64,000 bases of DNA from Rhodoferax potami (GCF_032193805.1 NZ_JAVBIK010000001.1:558001-622000); one strand, 5' to 3'; shown: positions 1 through 9,243, counted from the stretch's first letter. The notes: a model not told the origin generated them from the sequence alone. Translations and numbers: made by a program.

Positions 1-671
1 AGCCGATTGAGGACAGCGCCAAGGTCATCAGCCGCATGACCGACATTGTGATGATCCGCACCTACGAGCAAACCAAGCTGCAAGCCTTTGCCGCCAACTC
101 GCGGGTGCCCGTCATCAACGGCCTGACCAACGAGTTCCACCCCTGCCAGATCCTGGCGGATATCTTCACTTACATCGAGCACCGCGGCCCTATCCAGGGC
201 AAAACCGTGACCTGGGTGGGTGATGGCAACAACATGGCCAACACCTGGCTGCAGGCCGCTGCCAAGCTGGGCTTCCACTTGCGCGTGTCTACCCCCAGCG
301 GCTATGAAGTTAATGAGAAATTGGCCGCTAGCGCAGGCGGAATGGGCGCAGGCAGCTATAAAACTTATAGCAATCCGATGGAAGCCTGCCAGGGCGCCGA
401 CCTGATCACCACCGATGTGTGGACCAGCATGGGCTACGAGGCTGAAAACGAAGTCCGCCGCAAAGCCTTTGCCGCTTGGTGCGTGGACCGCAAAATGATG
501 GCCGTGGCCGCGCCCAACGCCATCTTCATGCACTGCCTGCCGGCCCACCGTGGCGAAGAGGTAGAAGCCGAAGTCATCGATGGCCCACAAAGCGTGGTCT
601 GGGATGAAGCCGAAAACCGCATGCACGTGCAGAAGGCGCTGATGGAGTACCTGCTGCTCGGCAAGCTCTAA
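1..671 (+). CDS. argF: Ornithine carbamoyltransferase, C-terminal part (cut by window start)
   Basis: The frame is open from the first bases, so the N-terminus lies outside the window; about 223 residues are visible. Ornithine carbamoyltransferase condenses ornithine and carbamoyl phosphate to citrulline in cytoplasmic arginine biosynthesis. Visible signatures are NEFHPCQILAD (carbamoyl-phosphate domain), WVGDGNNMANTWL at the start of the ornithine domain, DVWTSMG, and the HCLPAHRGEEV loop whose Cys contacts ornithine. The C-terminus is complete and of normal type. The next gene begins 6 bases after the stop codon and may be co-transcribed. Confidence 0.95.
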   Translation, partial: PIEDSAKVISRMTDIVMIRTYEQTKLQAFAANSRVPVINGLTNEFHPCQILADIFTYIEHRGPIQGKTVTWVGDGNNMANTWLQAAAKLGFHLRVSTPSGYEVNEKLAASAGGMGAGSYKTYSNPMEACQGADLITTDVWTSMGYEAENEVRRKAFAAWCVDRKMMAVAAPNAIFMHCLPAHRGEEVEAEVIDGPQSVVWDEAENRMHVQKALMEYLLLGKL

Positions 672-677
672 GCTCGC

Positions 678-980
678 ATGTCTGCCTGCACCACTTGCGG
701 CGCCTGTTGCGCGTGTTTCCGGGTGGAATTTTCGGTCTACGAGGTGGACTTGGCCGGCGGCACGGTGCCCGCCGGCATGGCGCACGAGATCAATGGCAAC
801 CGCTGGCGCATGAATGGCACCGGCGAAGTGCCCATCCGCTGCACGGCACTGACCGGCACAGTGGGTGAGCGAGTGGGCTGCAGCATCTACGCATTGCGCC
901 CCGCGCCCTGCCATGAGTTGACCGAGGGCAGCGAAGCCTGCGAACGAGCCCGCACCAAGCGGGGACTGCCGCCCCTCTGA
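678..980 (+). CDS. YkgJ-family cysteine-cluster protein
   Basis: A 100-residue cytoplasmic protein with an N-terminal cluster CxxCxxCCxC (Cys 4, 7, 10, 11, 13) and later cysteines in a GCSIYALRPAPCHEL segment. This is the pattern of the YkgJ family (annotated as putative zinc- or iron-chelating). Family members have no firmly established reaction, so only metal binding is inferred. The ATG lies 6 bases after the argF stop, which suggests read-through transcription rather than a shared pathway. Confidence 0.8.
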   Translation: MSACTTCGACCACFRVEFSVYEVDLAGGTVPAGMAHEINGNRWRMNGTGEVPIRCTALTGTVGERVGCSIYALRPAPCHELTEGSEACERARTKRGLPPL

Positions 981-984
981 GGAC

Positions 985-1479
985 TCAACGCATCAGGTCT
1001 TCAATCGCATCCACCACGATGCTGGTGCCAATAGCGATCAGCAGAATATCGTTGGCCACCCGAACGAATTTGTAGCCGGCCGGCGGCAAGCCGATGCGAA
1101 CCGAGATGTCCCGTGGCAGCGGGTAGAAAACCACATCCCTCGGAAGCGCCTGACCACGCGACCACTTCTTGGCCTGGCCGGGTGGCTGGCATCCATTGTT
1201 CTTTTTGGCCAAGCCGGGCGGGCATTTGCCCTTGGCCTGTTGGGCGCCGTAGTAGTCCTGCGCGACGCGGCGTTGGTCGTCGCCAAAGTAGCTGCCCACC
1301 CGGATCTCTACCGAGCCACCTTGCTGATTTTGGGCATGTGACTCTTCTTCGTGCTTGCCCTTACCTTTGCCTGCCCACTCGGGTTTGGCGGCCCATGCGG
1401 CGCAACTCACAACAGAGAAAACCAAGCCCAGAGTTGTAGCCCGAGCCCATGCGCGGACCACAGGCGAACGATGTGTCAT
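985..1479 (-). CDS. CigR/RcnB-like exported protein
   Basis: A 164-residue protein with an N-terminal hydrophobic signal (about residues 12-30, ending AAWAAKP), then a low-complexity Lys/Gly/Glu stretch and a conserved C-terminal module: GKCPPGLAKKNNGCQPPGQAKKW, an LPRDVVFYPLPRD region and a closing DILLIAIGTSIVVDAI segment that could be membrane-associated. This architecture matches proteins annotated as CigR-family anti-virulence regulators or the RcnB family. AAAGGA stands 10 bases before the ATG. The function in a non-pathogen is unknown; an envelope role is inferred from the signal peptide. It ends tail-to-tail with the Cys-cluster gene. Confidence 0.7.
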   Translation of the reverse strand: MTHRSPVVRAWARATTLGLVFSVVSCAAWAAKPEWAGKGKGKHEEESHAQNQQGGSVEIRVGSYFGDDQRRVAQDYYGAQQAKGKCPPGLAKKNNGCQPPGQAKKWSRGQALPRDVVFYPLPRDISVRIGLPPAGYKFVRVANDILLIAIGTSIVVDAIEDLMR

Positions 1480-1535
1480 GACGAATCCTTTTGTGTTTGC
1501 AGTGGGTTCACTGTAAGCGGCATGGTAAACCGGAC

Positions 1536-2012
1536 CTAGTCCAAGGGAACCGGCAGATCCGCCATCTGCCCCTTGAACTCCTGCAACGAAAAATGCGACT
1601 GCACTTGCCGCACGCCCGGCAGGCGATGCAGCTTGCGTTGCAACAGCTCGGAATAATGATCCAAGTCGCGGGCCACCAGCCCCACCAAAAAATCAGCCTG
1701 CCCCGAGATGGCATGGAACTGCACTACCTCCGGAATCTCGGACACCGCCTGCACAAAGGCCTGTGACGAGGCTTCGTTCTGGTGGTCAATGCCGATCAAC
1801 ACAAACGCCAGCACGCTGTAGCCCAGCGCTCGCCGGTCCAGCGCGGCGTGGTAGCCCTTGATAGTGCCCGCATCCTCCAGCTGCTTGACGCGCCGCCAGG
1901 TGGGCGACTGCGACAAATTGGCCACTTGCGCCAGCTCGCCGGAGGTGAGGCGCGCGTTGTCTTGCAGGGCCCGCAAGAGGAGCCGGTCGGCTTTGTCAGT
2001 CACCTGCTGCAT
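1536..2012 (-). CDS. kynR: Lrp/AsnC-family regulator, probably of the kynurenine genes (KynR-like)
   Basis: 158 residues in the Lrp/AsnC order: an N-terminal helix-turn-helix (about residues 5-60, with LTSGELAQVANLSQSPTWRRVKQLEDAG) and a C-terminal RAM ligand domain (about 70-145). It is divergent from kynU with 123 bases between the starts, and a perfect palindrome sits in that gap. In related bacteria KynR is an Lrp-type activator of kyn genes responding to kynurenine; position and family support the same role here, but the effector cannot be read from sequence. Confidence 0.75.
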   Translation of the reverse strand: MQQVTDKADRLLLRALQDNARLTSGELAQVANLSQSPTWRRVKQLEDAGTIKGYHAALDRRALGYSVLAFVLIGIDHQNEASSQAFVQAVSEIPEVVQFHAISGQADFLVGLVARDLDHYSELLQRKLHRLPGVRQVQSHFSLQEFKGQMADLPVPLD

Positions 2013-2037
2013 GAATTTTCCAATTTCTTTACTAAAA

Positions 2038-2052
2038 AGACTAACTTAGTCT
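2038..2052. promoter_or_regulatory. Perfect palindrome in the kynR-kynU gap, likely operator
   Basis: AGACTAACTTAGTCT has two perfect 7-base arms around one central base. It lies 25 bases upstream of the regulator start and 83 bases upstream of the kynU start in an AT-rich divergent promoter region. A 15-base palindrome is the usual size of an Lrp/AsnC dimer site. That the neighbouring regulator binds it is inferred. Confidence 0.6.
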
Positions 2053-2135
2053 AATTTTTTGAACTCAGTGATTAAAACTTATCACGCCAAGGATCTCAAC
2101 ACATAATTTCTCAAAACAACCCTTCTCGAGACATC

Positions 2136-3446
2136 ATGAGCACCACTCCCCTCACCCTGAACGACTGCCGCGCCCGCGACGCCGCAGACACCTTGCACCC
2201 TTTGCGCGAGCTGTTTGATATTCCGGAGGGCGTGATCTACCTCGACGGCAACTCTCTGGGCGTGATGCCCAAAACCGCTGCTGCCCGCGCGGCCGAAGTT
2301 GTTACCCAAGAGTGGGGCCAAGGCCTGATCCGCTCCTGGAACACAGCCGGCTGGTTCAACCTGCCCCAGCGTTTGGGTAACCGCATTGCCCCGTTGATTG
2401 GCGCGGATGCGGATGAAGTGGTCGCCACCGACAGCACCTCCATCAACCTGTTCAAGGTCTTGTCTGCTGCCTTGTCAATCGCCGCGCAGGACGCACCTGA
2501 ACGCAAGCTCATCGTGAGCGAACGCAGCAACTTCCCCACCGACCTCTACATCGCCGAAGGCCTGTGCAAAGAGCGCGGTTACACCCTCAAACTGGTGGAG
2601 CCCGAAGAGATAGCTGCCGCACTCACCGCCGACGTGGCCGTGCTAATGCTCACCCACGTGAACTACCGCACCGGCGCCATGCACGACATGCCCGCCGTGA
2701 CCGCCGCTGCCCACGCAGCCGGCGCGCTGATGGTGTGGGACTTGGCCCACAGCGCGGGCGCGGTGCCGGTGACCCTCAAAGCCTCGGGCGCCGACTTCTC
2801 GGTGGGCTGCGGCTACAAGTACCTGAACGGCGGCCCCGGCGCGCCAGCCTTTGTGTGGGTGCACCCCAAACACGCCGACCGCTTCTGGCAGCCCCTGGCC
2901 GGCTGGTGGGGCCATGCGGCACCCTTTGCCTTCACCCCCGATTACCAACCCGCCCCCGGCATTACCCGCTACCTGTGCGGCACCCAGCCCATCGTCAGCA
3001 TGTCGCTCTTGGGCTGCGGGCTGGAGGGCTTTGAGGCGGCAGAGAAGCTGGGCGGCATGGCGGCCTTGCGCGCCAAATCATTGGCGCTGACGGACCTGTT
3101 TATCCAGCTAGTGGAAGAGCGCTGCCAAGGCTATGGCCTGGGCTTGGCCACCCCGCGCGATCACGCCCAGCGCGGCTCACAGGTCTGCCTGACCCGCGAG
3201 CACGCTGCCGGTGGCGCCTTGGGCTCCGGCGCCTTTGCCATCGTGCAAGCGCTGATTGCACGCGGCGTGATTGGCGACTACCGCGCGGGCGATGGCGGCA
3301 TCCACAAAGACATCTTGCGCTTTGGCTTCACGCCGCTGTACATCGGGTTTGAAGATGTGTGGAACGCGGTGGAGCATCTGCGCCAGGTGCTAGAAACTGG
3401 CGAGTGGCAAAAGCCCGAGTTCAACCAAAAGCACGCGGTGACCTGA
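2136..3446 (+). CDS. kynU: Kynureninase
   Basis: 436 residues, the usual family length. This PLP enzyme cleaves L-kynurenine to anthranilate and alanine in tryptophan degradation. Signatures include [13 protein letters not shown] near the N-terminus, [21 protein letters not shown] (the Asp that contacts the pyridine nitrogen), and [16 protein letters not shown], where Lys228 is the expected Schiff-base lysine. The kynA start follows the stop by one base, so the two are co-translated. The formamidase gene kynB, commonly part of this operon in Burkholderiales, is absent. Confidence 0.96.
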   Translation: MSTTPLTLNDCRARDAADTLHPLRELFDIPEGVIYLDGNSLGVMPKTAAARAAEVVTQEWGQGLIRSWNTAGWFNLPQRLGNRIAPLIGADADEVVATDSTSINLFKVLSAALSIAAQDAPERKLIVSERSNFPTDLYIAEGLCKERGYTLKLVEPEEIAAALTADVAVLMLTHVNYRTGAMHDMPAVTAAAHAAGALMVWDLAHSAGAVPVTLKASGADFSVGCGYKYLNGGPGAPAFVWVHPKHADRFWQPLAGWWGHAAPFAFTPDYQPAPGITRYLCGTQPIVSMSLLGCGLEGFEAAEKLGGMAALRAKSLALTDLFIQLVEERCQGYGLGLATPRDHAQRGSQVCLTREHAAGGALGSGAFAIVQALIARGVIGDYRAGDGGIHKDILRFGFTPLYIGFEDVWNAVEHLRQVLETGEWQKPEFNQKHAVT

Positions 3447-3447
3447 T

Positions 3448-4332
3448 ATGAGCAACACCATCTCTGGCTGCCCGATGCACGGCGGGGGCGCCCCCACCGC
3501 GGGCGAATCGATCGTCGCCGAAGAAAAAGCCCAGCTCGACTTCAGCAAAACCATGAGCTACGGCGACTACCTGCAGATCGACACCATCTTGGGTGCGCAA
3601 AAGCCGCTCTCGCCCACGCACGACGAGCTGCTCTTCATCATCCAGCACCAGACCAGCGAGCTGTGGATGAAGCTCATGCTGCATGAGCTCACTGCCGCCA
3701 TGCGCTGCATTGCACAGGACGACCTGCCACCCGCCTTCAAGATGCTGGCGCGCGTGAGCAAAATCATGGAGCAGCTGGTGCACGCTTGGGACGTGCTGGC
3801 CACCATGACGCCGCCCGAGTACACCGCCATGCGGCCCTACCTGGGCCAGAGTAGCGGGTTTCAGAGCTTTCAGTACCGCTGTATCGAGTTCTCGCTGGGC
3901 AACAAAAACGCCGCGATGCTCAAACCCCACGCCCATGCGCCCGAGCGGCTGGCGCTGGTGCAGGCCGCGTATGAAGCGCCGTCTTTGTACGACGAAGCGC
4001 TCCAACTCATGGCCCGCCGTGGCATTGCCGTGCCCGCCAGCCACCTGCAGCGCGACTGGACCCAGCCCTACGCTGCCAGCCCCGAGGTGGAGGCCGCTTG
4101 GCTGCAGGTCTACCGCGACCCCAAGGCCCACTGGGACCTGTACCAACTGGCCGAGGAGCTGACCGATTTGGAAGACGCTTTCCGCCTCTGGCGCTTCCGC
4201 CACGTCACCACCGTGGAGCGCGTCATCGGCTTCAAACGCGGCACCGGTGGCACCGGCGGCGTGAGCTACCTGCGCAAGATGCTGGACGTGGTGCTCTTCC
4301 CAGAGATTTGGACGCTGCGTACGGCGCTGTAG
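3448..4332 (+). CDS. kynA: Tryptophan 2,3-dioxygenase
   Basis: 294 residues. A haem enzyme that opens the indole ring of L-tryptophan to N-formylkynurenine, the first step of the kynurenine route. [18 protein letters not shown] (residues 63-80) is the substrate-binding signature, His252 in [13 protein letters not shown] is the expected proximal haem ligand, and the C-terminal [13 protein letters not shown] loop closes the active site. It begins one base after kynU. Its product needs a formamidase before KynU can act, and no such gene is seen in this window. Confidence 0.96.
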   Translation: MSNTISGCPMHGGGAPTAGESIVAEEKAQLDFSKTMSYGDYLQIDTILGAQKPLSPTHDELLFIIQHQTSELWMKLMLHELTAAMRCIAQDDLPPAFKMLARVSKIMEQLVHAWDVLATMTPPEYTAMRPYLGQSSGFQSFQYRCIEFSLGNKNAAMLKPHAHAPERLALVQAAYEAPSLYDEALQLMARRGIAVPASHLQRDWTQPYAASPEVEAAWLQVYRDPKAHWDLYQLAEELTDLEDAFRLWRFRHVTTVERVIGFKRGTGGTGGVSYLRKMLDVVLFPEIWTLRTAL

Positions 4333-4356
4333 GCCAGTTACAAACCAAATAGGCTG

Positions 4357-4404
4357 CTAGACCACGAGGAATATGCGCGAGCAGCTATCAAATCAATAGC
4401 GATC
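4357..4404 (+). repeat. Interspersed GCTATCAAATCAATAGC element, copy 1
   Basis: CTAG followed by GGAATATGCGCGAGCAGC and then TATCAAATCAATAGCGATC. The core can form a short GCTAT/ATAGC hairpin. It lies between the convergent kynA and DinB genes, ending 10 bases from the DinB stop. It is the best-preserved copy in the window. Confidence 0.8.
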
Positions 4405-4413
4405 CAGGGAGGA

Positions 4414-4920
4414 TCAAACGGGCTGGCGCCGTGCCGGCTCGCGCTGATGCAAAAACTTGGTGAGCAAGTCACGCGGCGGCGCCATGCCTATGCCCTTGAG
4501 CACCTGCCCCACATTGCCACGGTGGTACGAGCCGTGGGCCAGCACGTGAAAGAGCATCTCCTCGCGCGTCATGCGGCCGGCATCCCCATCGGTGAACTGA
4601 AAGTGCAGGTTCTCAGCCAGCGCAGCTTCACTCAGCCCCGCCACATAGGCCTCAAACCAGTGGTCCGTCTCGGCAGCGGCGAAATTCAAATCACCTAACG
4701 CGGGCGTGTCGTCGGTATTGGTCTGGGTGTAGCCATGCGCCTCGCCCAACAAATGGGCGCGGAAGATGCGGTCCACCACGTAGATGTGGTTCAGCGTGCG
4801 GATGGCCGTGTGCAGCGGCTCGGCATGCTGCACCGGGTCCACAAGATGCATGGCATCTAACAACTCGGCATTGGCCCACGTCTTCTGGGCGAACAGGGTT
4901 TTGAGAATGGCGAGGGACAT
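4414..4920 (-). CDS. DinB-family protein
   Basis: A 168-residue four-helix-bundle protein of the DinB/YfiT type. Candidate metal ligands are the His in RTLNHIYVVDR (near residue 45) and the HVLAHGSYHRGNVGQ helix (near residue 130), which together give the family's three-His site. Members include thiol-dependent transferases but most, like this one, have no assigned substrate. It is a single-gene unit converging on kynA. Confidence 0.8.
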   Translation of the reverse strand: MSLAILKTLFAQKTWANAELLDAMHLVDPVQHAEPLHTAIRTLNHIYVVDRIFRAHLLGEAHGYTQTNTDDTPALGDLNFAAAETDHWFEAYVAGLSEAALAENLHFQFTDGDAGRMTREEMLFHVLAHGSYHRGNVGQVLKGIGMAPPRDLLTKFLHQREPARRQPV

Positions 4921-5040
4921 GGCGGGCTCCGGGGTGGGGGCTGTGGGTTGCTGGTAATTATGGGTTCTTCCGCCGTATCAATGACGTTCCAAGCTACAGG
5001 GTGCTGATCCTTGACGAAAGACCATCTTCTGACAAGGAAA

Positions 5041-5069
5041 TTTCATGCAACTAAAATAGTTGCATGAAA
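5041..5069. promoter_or_regulatory. 29-bp perfect inverted repeat overlapping the Rrf2 start codon
   Basis: TTTCATGCAACTA and its exact reverse complement TAGTTGCATGAAA flank a central AAA. The ATG of the Rrf2 gene (5064) lies inside the right arm. Perfect 13-base arms strongly suggest an operator for a dimeric repressor, most simply the Rrf2 protein itself. The placement implies control at transcription start or on a leaderless or very short leader mRNA. Confidence 0.7.
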
Positions 5070-5540
5070 CAGAATAGCCAACTCTCCGACATCCTCCACG
5101 TGCTGCTGCACATGGCCGAGGGCGAAGGCCCTGCCACCTCCGAGGCGTTGGCCGCCGCCATGCAAACCAACCCCGTGGTGCTGCGCCGCCTGATGGGCGG
5201 CCTGCGCGACGCCGGGTTTGTGGTGTCGGCCAAGGGCCACGGCGGCGGCTGGGTGCTGGCGTGCGACATGGACCGCATCACCCTGGGCGATGTGTACCAG
5301 GCGCTGGGCGCACCACCGCTGGTGTCAATGGGTTTTAGAGAGGACCGGCCCACCTGCCTGGTCGCCCAAACGGTGAACGATGCGCTGGCCGGTGCCGCCG
5401 AAGAGGCCGAGGCCCTGCTGCTCAAACGTTTTGGAGCCGTCACCCTGGCCACGCTGTCGGCCGACTTTCACCGCCGCATGGTGCAGCACAAGGCATCGGG
5501 CCATGCAGGCCACCACCATTTGAAAGAACACACATCGTGA
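5064..5540 (+). CDS. Rrf2-family transcriptional regulator
   Basis: 158 residues with an N-terminal winged helix (SQLSDILHVLLHMAEGEGPATSEALAAAM..., about residues 5-85). Unlike IscR or NsrR it has no three-Cys cluster; only one Cys is seen (PTCLVAQTV, about residue 98), so an iron-sulfur sensor is unlikely and a thiol switch is possible. The start was chosen because homologues begin with the same NS-LSD-LHVLLHMA motif. No Shine-Dalgarno sequence stands at normal distance. The stop overlaps the GTG of the next gene, so regulator and oxidoreductase are coupled. Confidence 0.82.
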   Translation: MKQNSQLSDILHVLLHMAEGEGPATSEALAAAMQTNPVVLRRLMGGLRDAGFVVSAKGHGGGWVLACDMDRITLGDVYQALGAPPLVSMGFREDRPTCLVAQTVNDALAGAAEEAEALLLKRFGAVTLATLSADFHRRMVQHKASGHAGHHHLKEHTS

Positions 5541-6433
5541 AGCACATAGACTTTGCCGTTATCGGCGGCAGCTACGCCGGCCTGTCCGCCGCCCTGCAAC
5601 TGGCGCGCGCCCGTCGCAACGTACTGGTAGTAGACGCCGGCCAGCGCCGCAACCGATTTGTGGACGTGGCGGGAGAAACATCGCACGGCTTTTTGACGCA
5701 AGACGGCCGCCCGCCCGCCGAGATTGCCGCCGACGCGCGCGAGCAGCTGATGAACTACCCCAACGTGGAATGGATGCACGGCACCGCAGAAGACGCGCGT
5801 GTGGCAGCGGATGGGCGGCTGGAGTTTCGCGTGGGCCACGAGACCATCAGCTCCCACCGGCTCATCCTGGCCACCGGCGTGCGCGACGAGCTGCCGCCCG
5901 TGCCCGGTCTGGCCGAGCGCTGGGGCCGCAGCATCTTCCACTGCCCGTATTGCCACGGCTACGAGATGAACGCCGGCTCCATCGGCATCATCGCCGCGTC
6001 ACCCCTGGCGCTGCACCACGCGCTCATGCTGCCGGACTGGGGCAACCCCACGCTGTTCCTGAACGGCGCCTACTCTCCCAGCGCCGAAGACTTGGCTGCC
6101 ATCGCCCGCCGCGGCACGCAGATAGAGGCCACGCCCATTGCGCGCATAGACGGCGTGGCCGACGTGGTGCTGCAAGACGGCCGCACGATTCGCTTGAACG
6201 GCCTGTTCACCCAGCCACACACCGTGCTAGCCAGCCCCGTGGCCGAGCAACTGGGCTGCGCGCTGGAGGATGGCCCGATGGGCAGGTTCATCAAGGTAGA
6301 CGAAGGCAAGGCCACCAGCGTGCCGAATGTGTTTGCGTGCGGGGATGCCGCGCAGGCGGCGGGGAATGTGACGCTAGCGGTGGCAGATGGGGCGATGGCG
6401 GGGTTTGGGGCGCATCGGGCTTCGATGGTTTAA
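5537..6433 (+). CDS. NAD(P)/FAD-dependent oxidoreductase, thioredoxin-reductase-like
   Basis: 298 residues starting with GTG, overlapping the Rrf2 stop as GTGA. An N-terminal FAD-binding GGSYAGLSAALQLARA motif, a LILATGVRDELPPVPG segment, a redox pair CPYCHGYE (about residue 137) like the CxxC of thioredoxin reductase, and a C-terminal VFACGDAAQ FAD motif are visible. It probably transfers reducing equivalents from NAD(P)H to an unknown partner. Pairing with an Rrf2 repressor suggests induction by redox or electrophile stress. Confidence 0.82.
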   Translation: MKHIDFAVIGGSYAGLSAALQLARARRNVLVVDAGQRRNRFVDVAGETSHGFLTQDGRPPAEIAADAREQLMNYPNVEWMHGTAEDARVAADGRLEFRVGHETISSHRLILATGVRDELPPVPGLAERWGRSIFHCPYCHGYEMNAGSIGIIAASPLALHHALMLPDWGNPTLFLNGAYSPSAEDLAAIARRGTQIEATPIARIDGVADVVLQDGRTIRLNGLFTQPHTVLASPVAEQLGCALEDGPMGRFIKVDEGKATSVPNVFACGDAAQAAGNVTLAVADGAMAGFGAHRASMV

Positions 6434-6438
6434 ATCGG

Positions 6439-6567
6439 AGTGACGTCGACTACGCCAGCGCGGGCGAACTGGCGCGGGCCGCGTCCGTCTCGCCGGCCAC
6501 GGCCAGCGGGCACTTGGCAGGGCTTGCTGCCTTCGGTCAACGCGTTACGGATGAAATTAGCCTCTAG
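6439..6567 (+). pseudogene. Remnant of an ArsR-type helix-turn-helix
   Basis: Directly after the oxidoreductase, a reading frame without its own start encodes SAGELARAASVSPATASGHLAGL, which closely resembles the recognition helix region of ArsR-family winged-helix repressors. It is followed by unrelated residues and a TAG that lies at the edge of repeat copy 2. No intact regulator can be assembled, so this looks like a decayed gene fragment. The call rests only on motif resemblance. Confidence 0.45.
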
Positions 6568-6610
6568 CCCACACCGAATCTGCGTAAACAGCTATTCATT
6601 TGATAGCATG
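6564..6610 (+). repeat. Interspersed element, copy 2
   Basis: CTAGCCCACACCGAATCTGC, then GTAAACAGCTATTCATTTGATAGCA. The hairpin core is inverted relative to copy 1 (ATTTGATAGC form), but the flanking CTAGCCC/ATCTGCG part is in the same direction. It ends about 35 bases before the alcohol dehydrogenase start, so it may lie in that gene's leader. Confidence 0.7.
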
Positions 6611-6644
6611 CGAGTTCTCTCAAAGCCCCCAACAAGGACCCCAC

Positions 6645-7685
6645 ATGCAAGCCGTTGTCTACGAAGCCTTCTCCGCCCCACCACGTCTGCAAACCGTGCC
6701 GGACCCGACGCCTGAGTCGCATGGCGTGGTCGTGAAGGTGCAGGCCACGGGCGTGTGCCGCAGCGACTGGCATGGCTGGGTGGGGCATGACACCGACATC
6801 GTGCTGCCCCACGTGCCCGGCCACGAGCTGGCCGGCACGGTGGAGGCCGTGGGCAAAGACGTGACCCGCTGGAAGGTGGGCGACCGCGTCACCGTGCCTT
6901 TTGTAGGCGGCTGCGGCAGCTGCCCGGAATGCCACTCCGGCAACCAGCAGGTGTGCGAAAAGCAGTTCCAGCCCGGCTTCACGCACTGGGGCTCGTTCGC
7001 GCAATACGTGTCTATCCACAAGGCGGACCTGAATCTCGTGGCCCTGCCCGAGAGCCTGGACTTTGCCACCGCCGCCAGCCTGGGCTGCCGCTTTGTGACC
7101 TCATTCCGCGCGGTGGTCGATCAGGGCAAAACCTCTGCGGGCCAATGGGTGGCGGTGCACGGCTGTGGCGGCGTGGGCCTGTCAGCCATCATGATTGCCC
7201 ATGCGGTGGGCGCCAATGTGGTGGCCATCGACATCTCGGACGACAAGCTCGCCATGGCCCGCGCCATGGGTGCGGTGGCCACGGTCAACGCCAACAAGGT
7301 GGCCAACGTGGTCGAAGCGGTGATGGAGATCACACAAGGCGGCGCGCATGTGTCGCTGGACGCACTGGGCCACCCCACCACTTGCTTCAACTCCATCAGC
7401 AACCTGCGCCGACGGGGCAAACACATTCAGGTGGGGTTGATGCTGGCCGAGAACAGCACGCCGGCCATTCCCATGGCCAAGGTCATCGCCCATGAGCTGG
7501 AGATTTTGGGCAGCCACGGCATGCAGGCCCACCGCTACGGCGCCATGCTCGACATGGTGCGCACCGGCAAGCTGGCGCCTGAAAAGCTGGTGGGCAAAAA
7601 GATCAACCTTCAACAGTCCATCGATGCGCTGATGAACATGGACAAGTTCGAGGTAGCCGGCGTGACCGTGATTACGGAGTTCTGA
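6645..7685 (+). CDS. Zinc-dependent alcohol dehydrogenase
   Basis: 346 residues, medium-chain dehydrogenase family. [10 protein letters not shown] and [12 protein letters not shown] carry the catalytic-zinc Cys and His; the [15 protein letters not shown] segment supplies four Cys for the structural zinc; [15 protein letters not shown] is the NAD(P)-binding Rossmann turn. An upstream in-frame ATG at 6600 is rejected because AAGGA stands just before the ATG at 6645 and family members begin [13 protein letters not shown]. The substrate is not predictable. Confidence 0.88.
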   Translation: MQAVVYEAFSAPPRLQTVPDPTPESHGVVVKVQATGVCRSDWHGWVGHDTDIVLPHVPGHELAGTVEAVGKDVTRWKVGDRVTVPFVGGCGSCPECHSGNQQVCEKQFQPGFTHWGSFAQYVSIHKADLNLVALPESLDFATAASLGCRFVTSFRAVVDQGKTSAGQWVAVHGCGGVGLSAIMIAHAVGANVVAIDISDDKLAMARAMGAVATVNANKVANVVEAVMEITQGGAHVSLDALGHPTTCFNSISNLRRRGKHIQVGLMLAENSTPAIPMAKVIAHELEILGSHGMQAHRYGAMLDMVRTGKLAPEKLVGKKINLQQSIDALMNMDKFEVAGVTVITEF

Positions 7686-7706
7686 CACTCTCTACCGGTC
7701 GACGAC

Positions 7707-9001
7707 TCACAAAATCTTCAGTTGCTTGGCCTGTGCGGTCAGCTCGTCGCGGAACTTGGGGTGTGCAATGGCGATGAGCGCTAGGGTGCGCTGCTTCATG
7801 GACTTGCCGCGCAGCTGGGCCACACCGTATTCGGTGACCACGTAGTTGATGTCGTTTTTGCTGGTGGTGACGTGGGTGCACGGCGACAGCGAAGGCACGA
7901 TGCGGGAGATGGTGTCGTCCTTGGCAGTAGACGGCAGCACGATGAAGGCCTTGCCGCCCTTGGAGCGGTTGGCCGCGCGCACAAAGTCCGACTGACCGCC
8001 GGTGCCGGAATACGGCGCGTGGCCCAGACTCTCGGAGCCGCATTGGCCCAAAAAGTCGATTTGCAAGGTGGCGTTGATGGCCACCAGGTTGTCGTTCAGA
8101 CCGGCAATGGCCGGGTCGTTGGTGAACTCGACCGGGTGCATCTCCAGCCCCGGGTTGCGATGCATAAAGCGGTAGAGCTTGGACGAACCCAGGCCGAAGG
8201 TGGCCACCATTTTTCCGGGCATGAAGTTCTTGCGCCGGTTGGTCACGGCGCCCGCCTCTACCAGGGTCATGATGCCGTCGCCGATCATCTCGGTGTGGAT
8301 GCCCAAGTCCTTTTTGCCGGTGAGCTGCATCACCACCGCGTCGGGAATGCCGCCATAGCCGATCTGCAGCGTGGAGCCGTCGTCAATCAAATCGGCCACA
8401 TATTTGCCGATGGCCTGCTGCACCGGCCCGATTTTGGGCAGGCCCACCTCGAGTACCGGCGCATCGCTCTCCACCAGCGCCGCGACTTGCGAGATGTGCA
8501 CATGGCAGTTGCCAAAGGCAAAGGGCACGTTGGGGTTGACCTCCAGCACCACAGCGCGGGCTTTTTTGACGGCCGCCATGGTGTAGTCCGCGCCCAGGCT
8601 CAGCGCAAAAAAGCCGTGCTCATCCATGGGCGAGGCCATGGCAAACACCACGTCTGCCGCCATTTGCCCGCGCTCGATTTGCGCTGGAATTTCGGAGAAG
8701 TAGTTGGGGATGAAATCAATCCACCCCTCCTGCCCGCCGGCCGTGTGGCCCCGCCGAAAAAAAAGGCCACGTGGCGCACATGCTCGGTGGTGGCGGGGTC
8801 GATGTAGCCGTATTTGCGCATGGCCAGAATCTGGCACACCTTCACATCATGAAAGCTCTGCCGCTGCTCCGACAGCGCGGTCAGCAAACTGGGCGGCTCG
8901 CCCACACCGGTAGGGACGATGATGGTGTCGCCATCACGCACTTGCCGGATGGCAAGGTCTGCGGATGTGCGCTTGTGTTCGTAAGACTGCTGGTGCGTCA
9001 T
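7707..9001 (-). pseudogene. Acetyl-CoA hydrolase/CoA-transferase, interrupted by a frameshift
   Basis: The N-terminal part (9001 down to about 8742) and the rest (about 8740 to 7707) lie in different frames but join into one 431-residue protein, the normal length for the family that includes 4-hydroxybutyrate and succinate CoA-transferases. Restoring one base in the ACACG-GCCGGCGGG stretch gives a continuous GGATRAGGQEGWIDFIPNY. Downstream motifs are IGYGGIPDAV, GIHTEMIGDGIM (expected catalytic Glu region) and YSGTGGQSDFVRAA. An 8-T run close by on the coding strand makes a sequencing error plausible. If real, the enzyme is lost. Confidence 0.85.
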
Positions 9002-9112
9002 GGGGGGCCTGCCTGAAGGGGTAAAGATGTTGAATCCGTCGATTCTTCGCCCCGTAACTGACGCAGTGCTTGCCCCACGCCTTATGCACGCTAATTACAA
9101 GCAAAATCGACC

Positions 9113-9160
9113 GCTAGCCCACATTAAATCTGCGCAACCAGCTATTTATTTGATAGCAAT
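9113..9160 (+). repeat. Interspersed element, copy 3
   Basis: CTAGCCCACATTAAATCTGC, then GCAACCAGCTATTTATTTGATAGCAATC. It is very like copy 2 and lies about 85 bases upstream of the small gene at 9244. Confidence 0.75.
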
Positions 9161-9243
9161 CAAGAAAAACAGCGGGTCGGCCAATGCGCCGACGGACAAA
9201 TAGCATAGCCCCTCAGGTAGACTGGACCAAAGGAATAAACACT

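Noticed and set aside
7872..8807. A 311-codon plus-strand frame across the CoA-transferase
   Set aside because: Antisense shadow; the minus-strand product is clearly a family member even with the frameshift.
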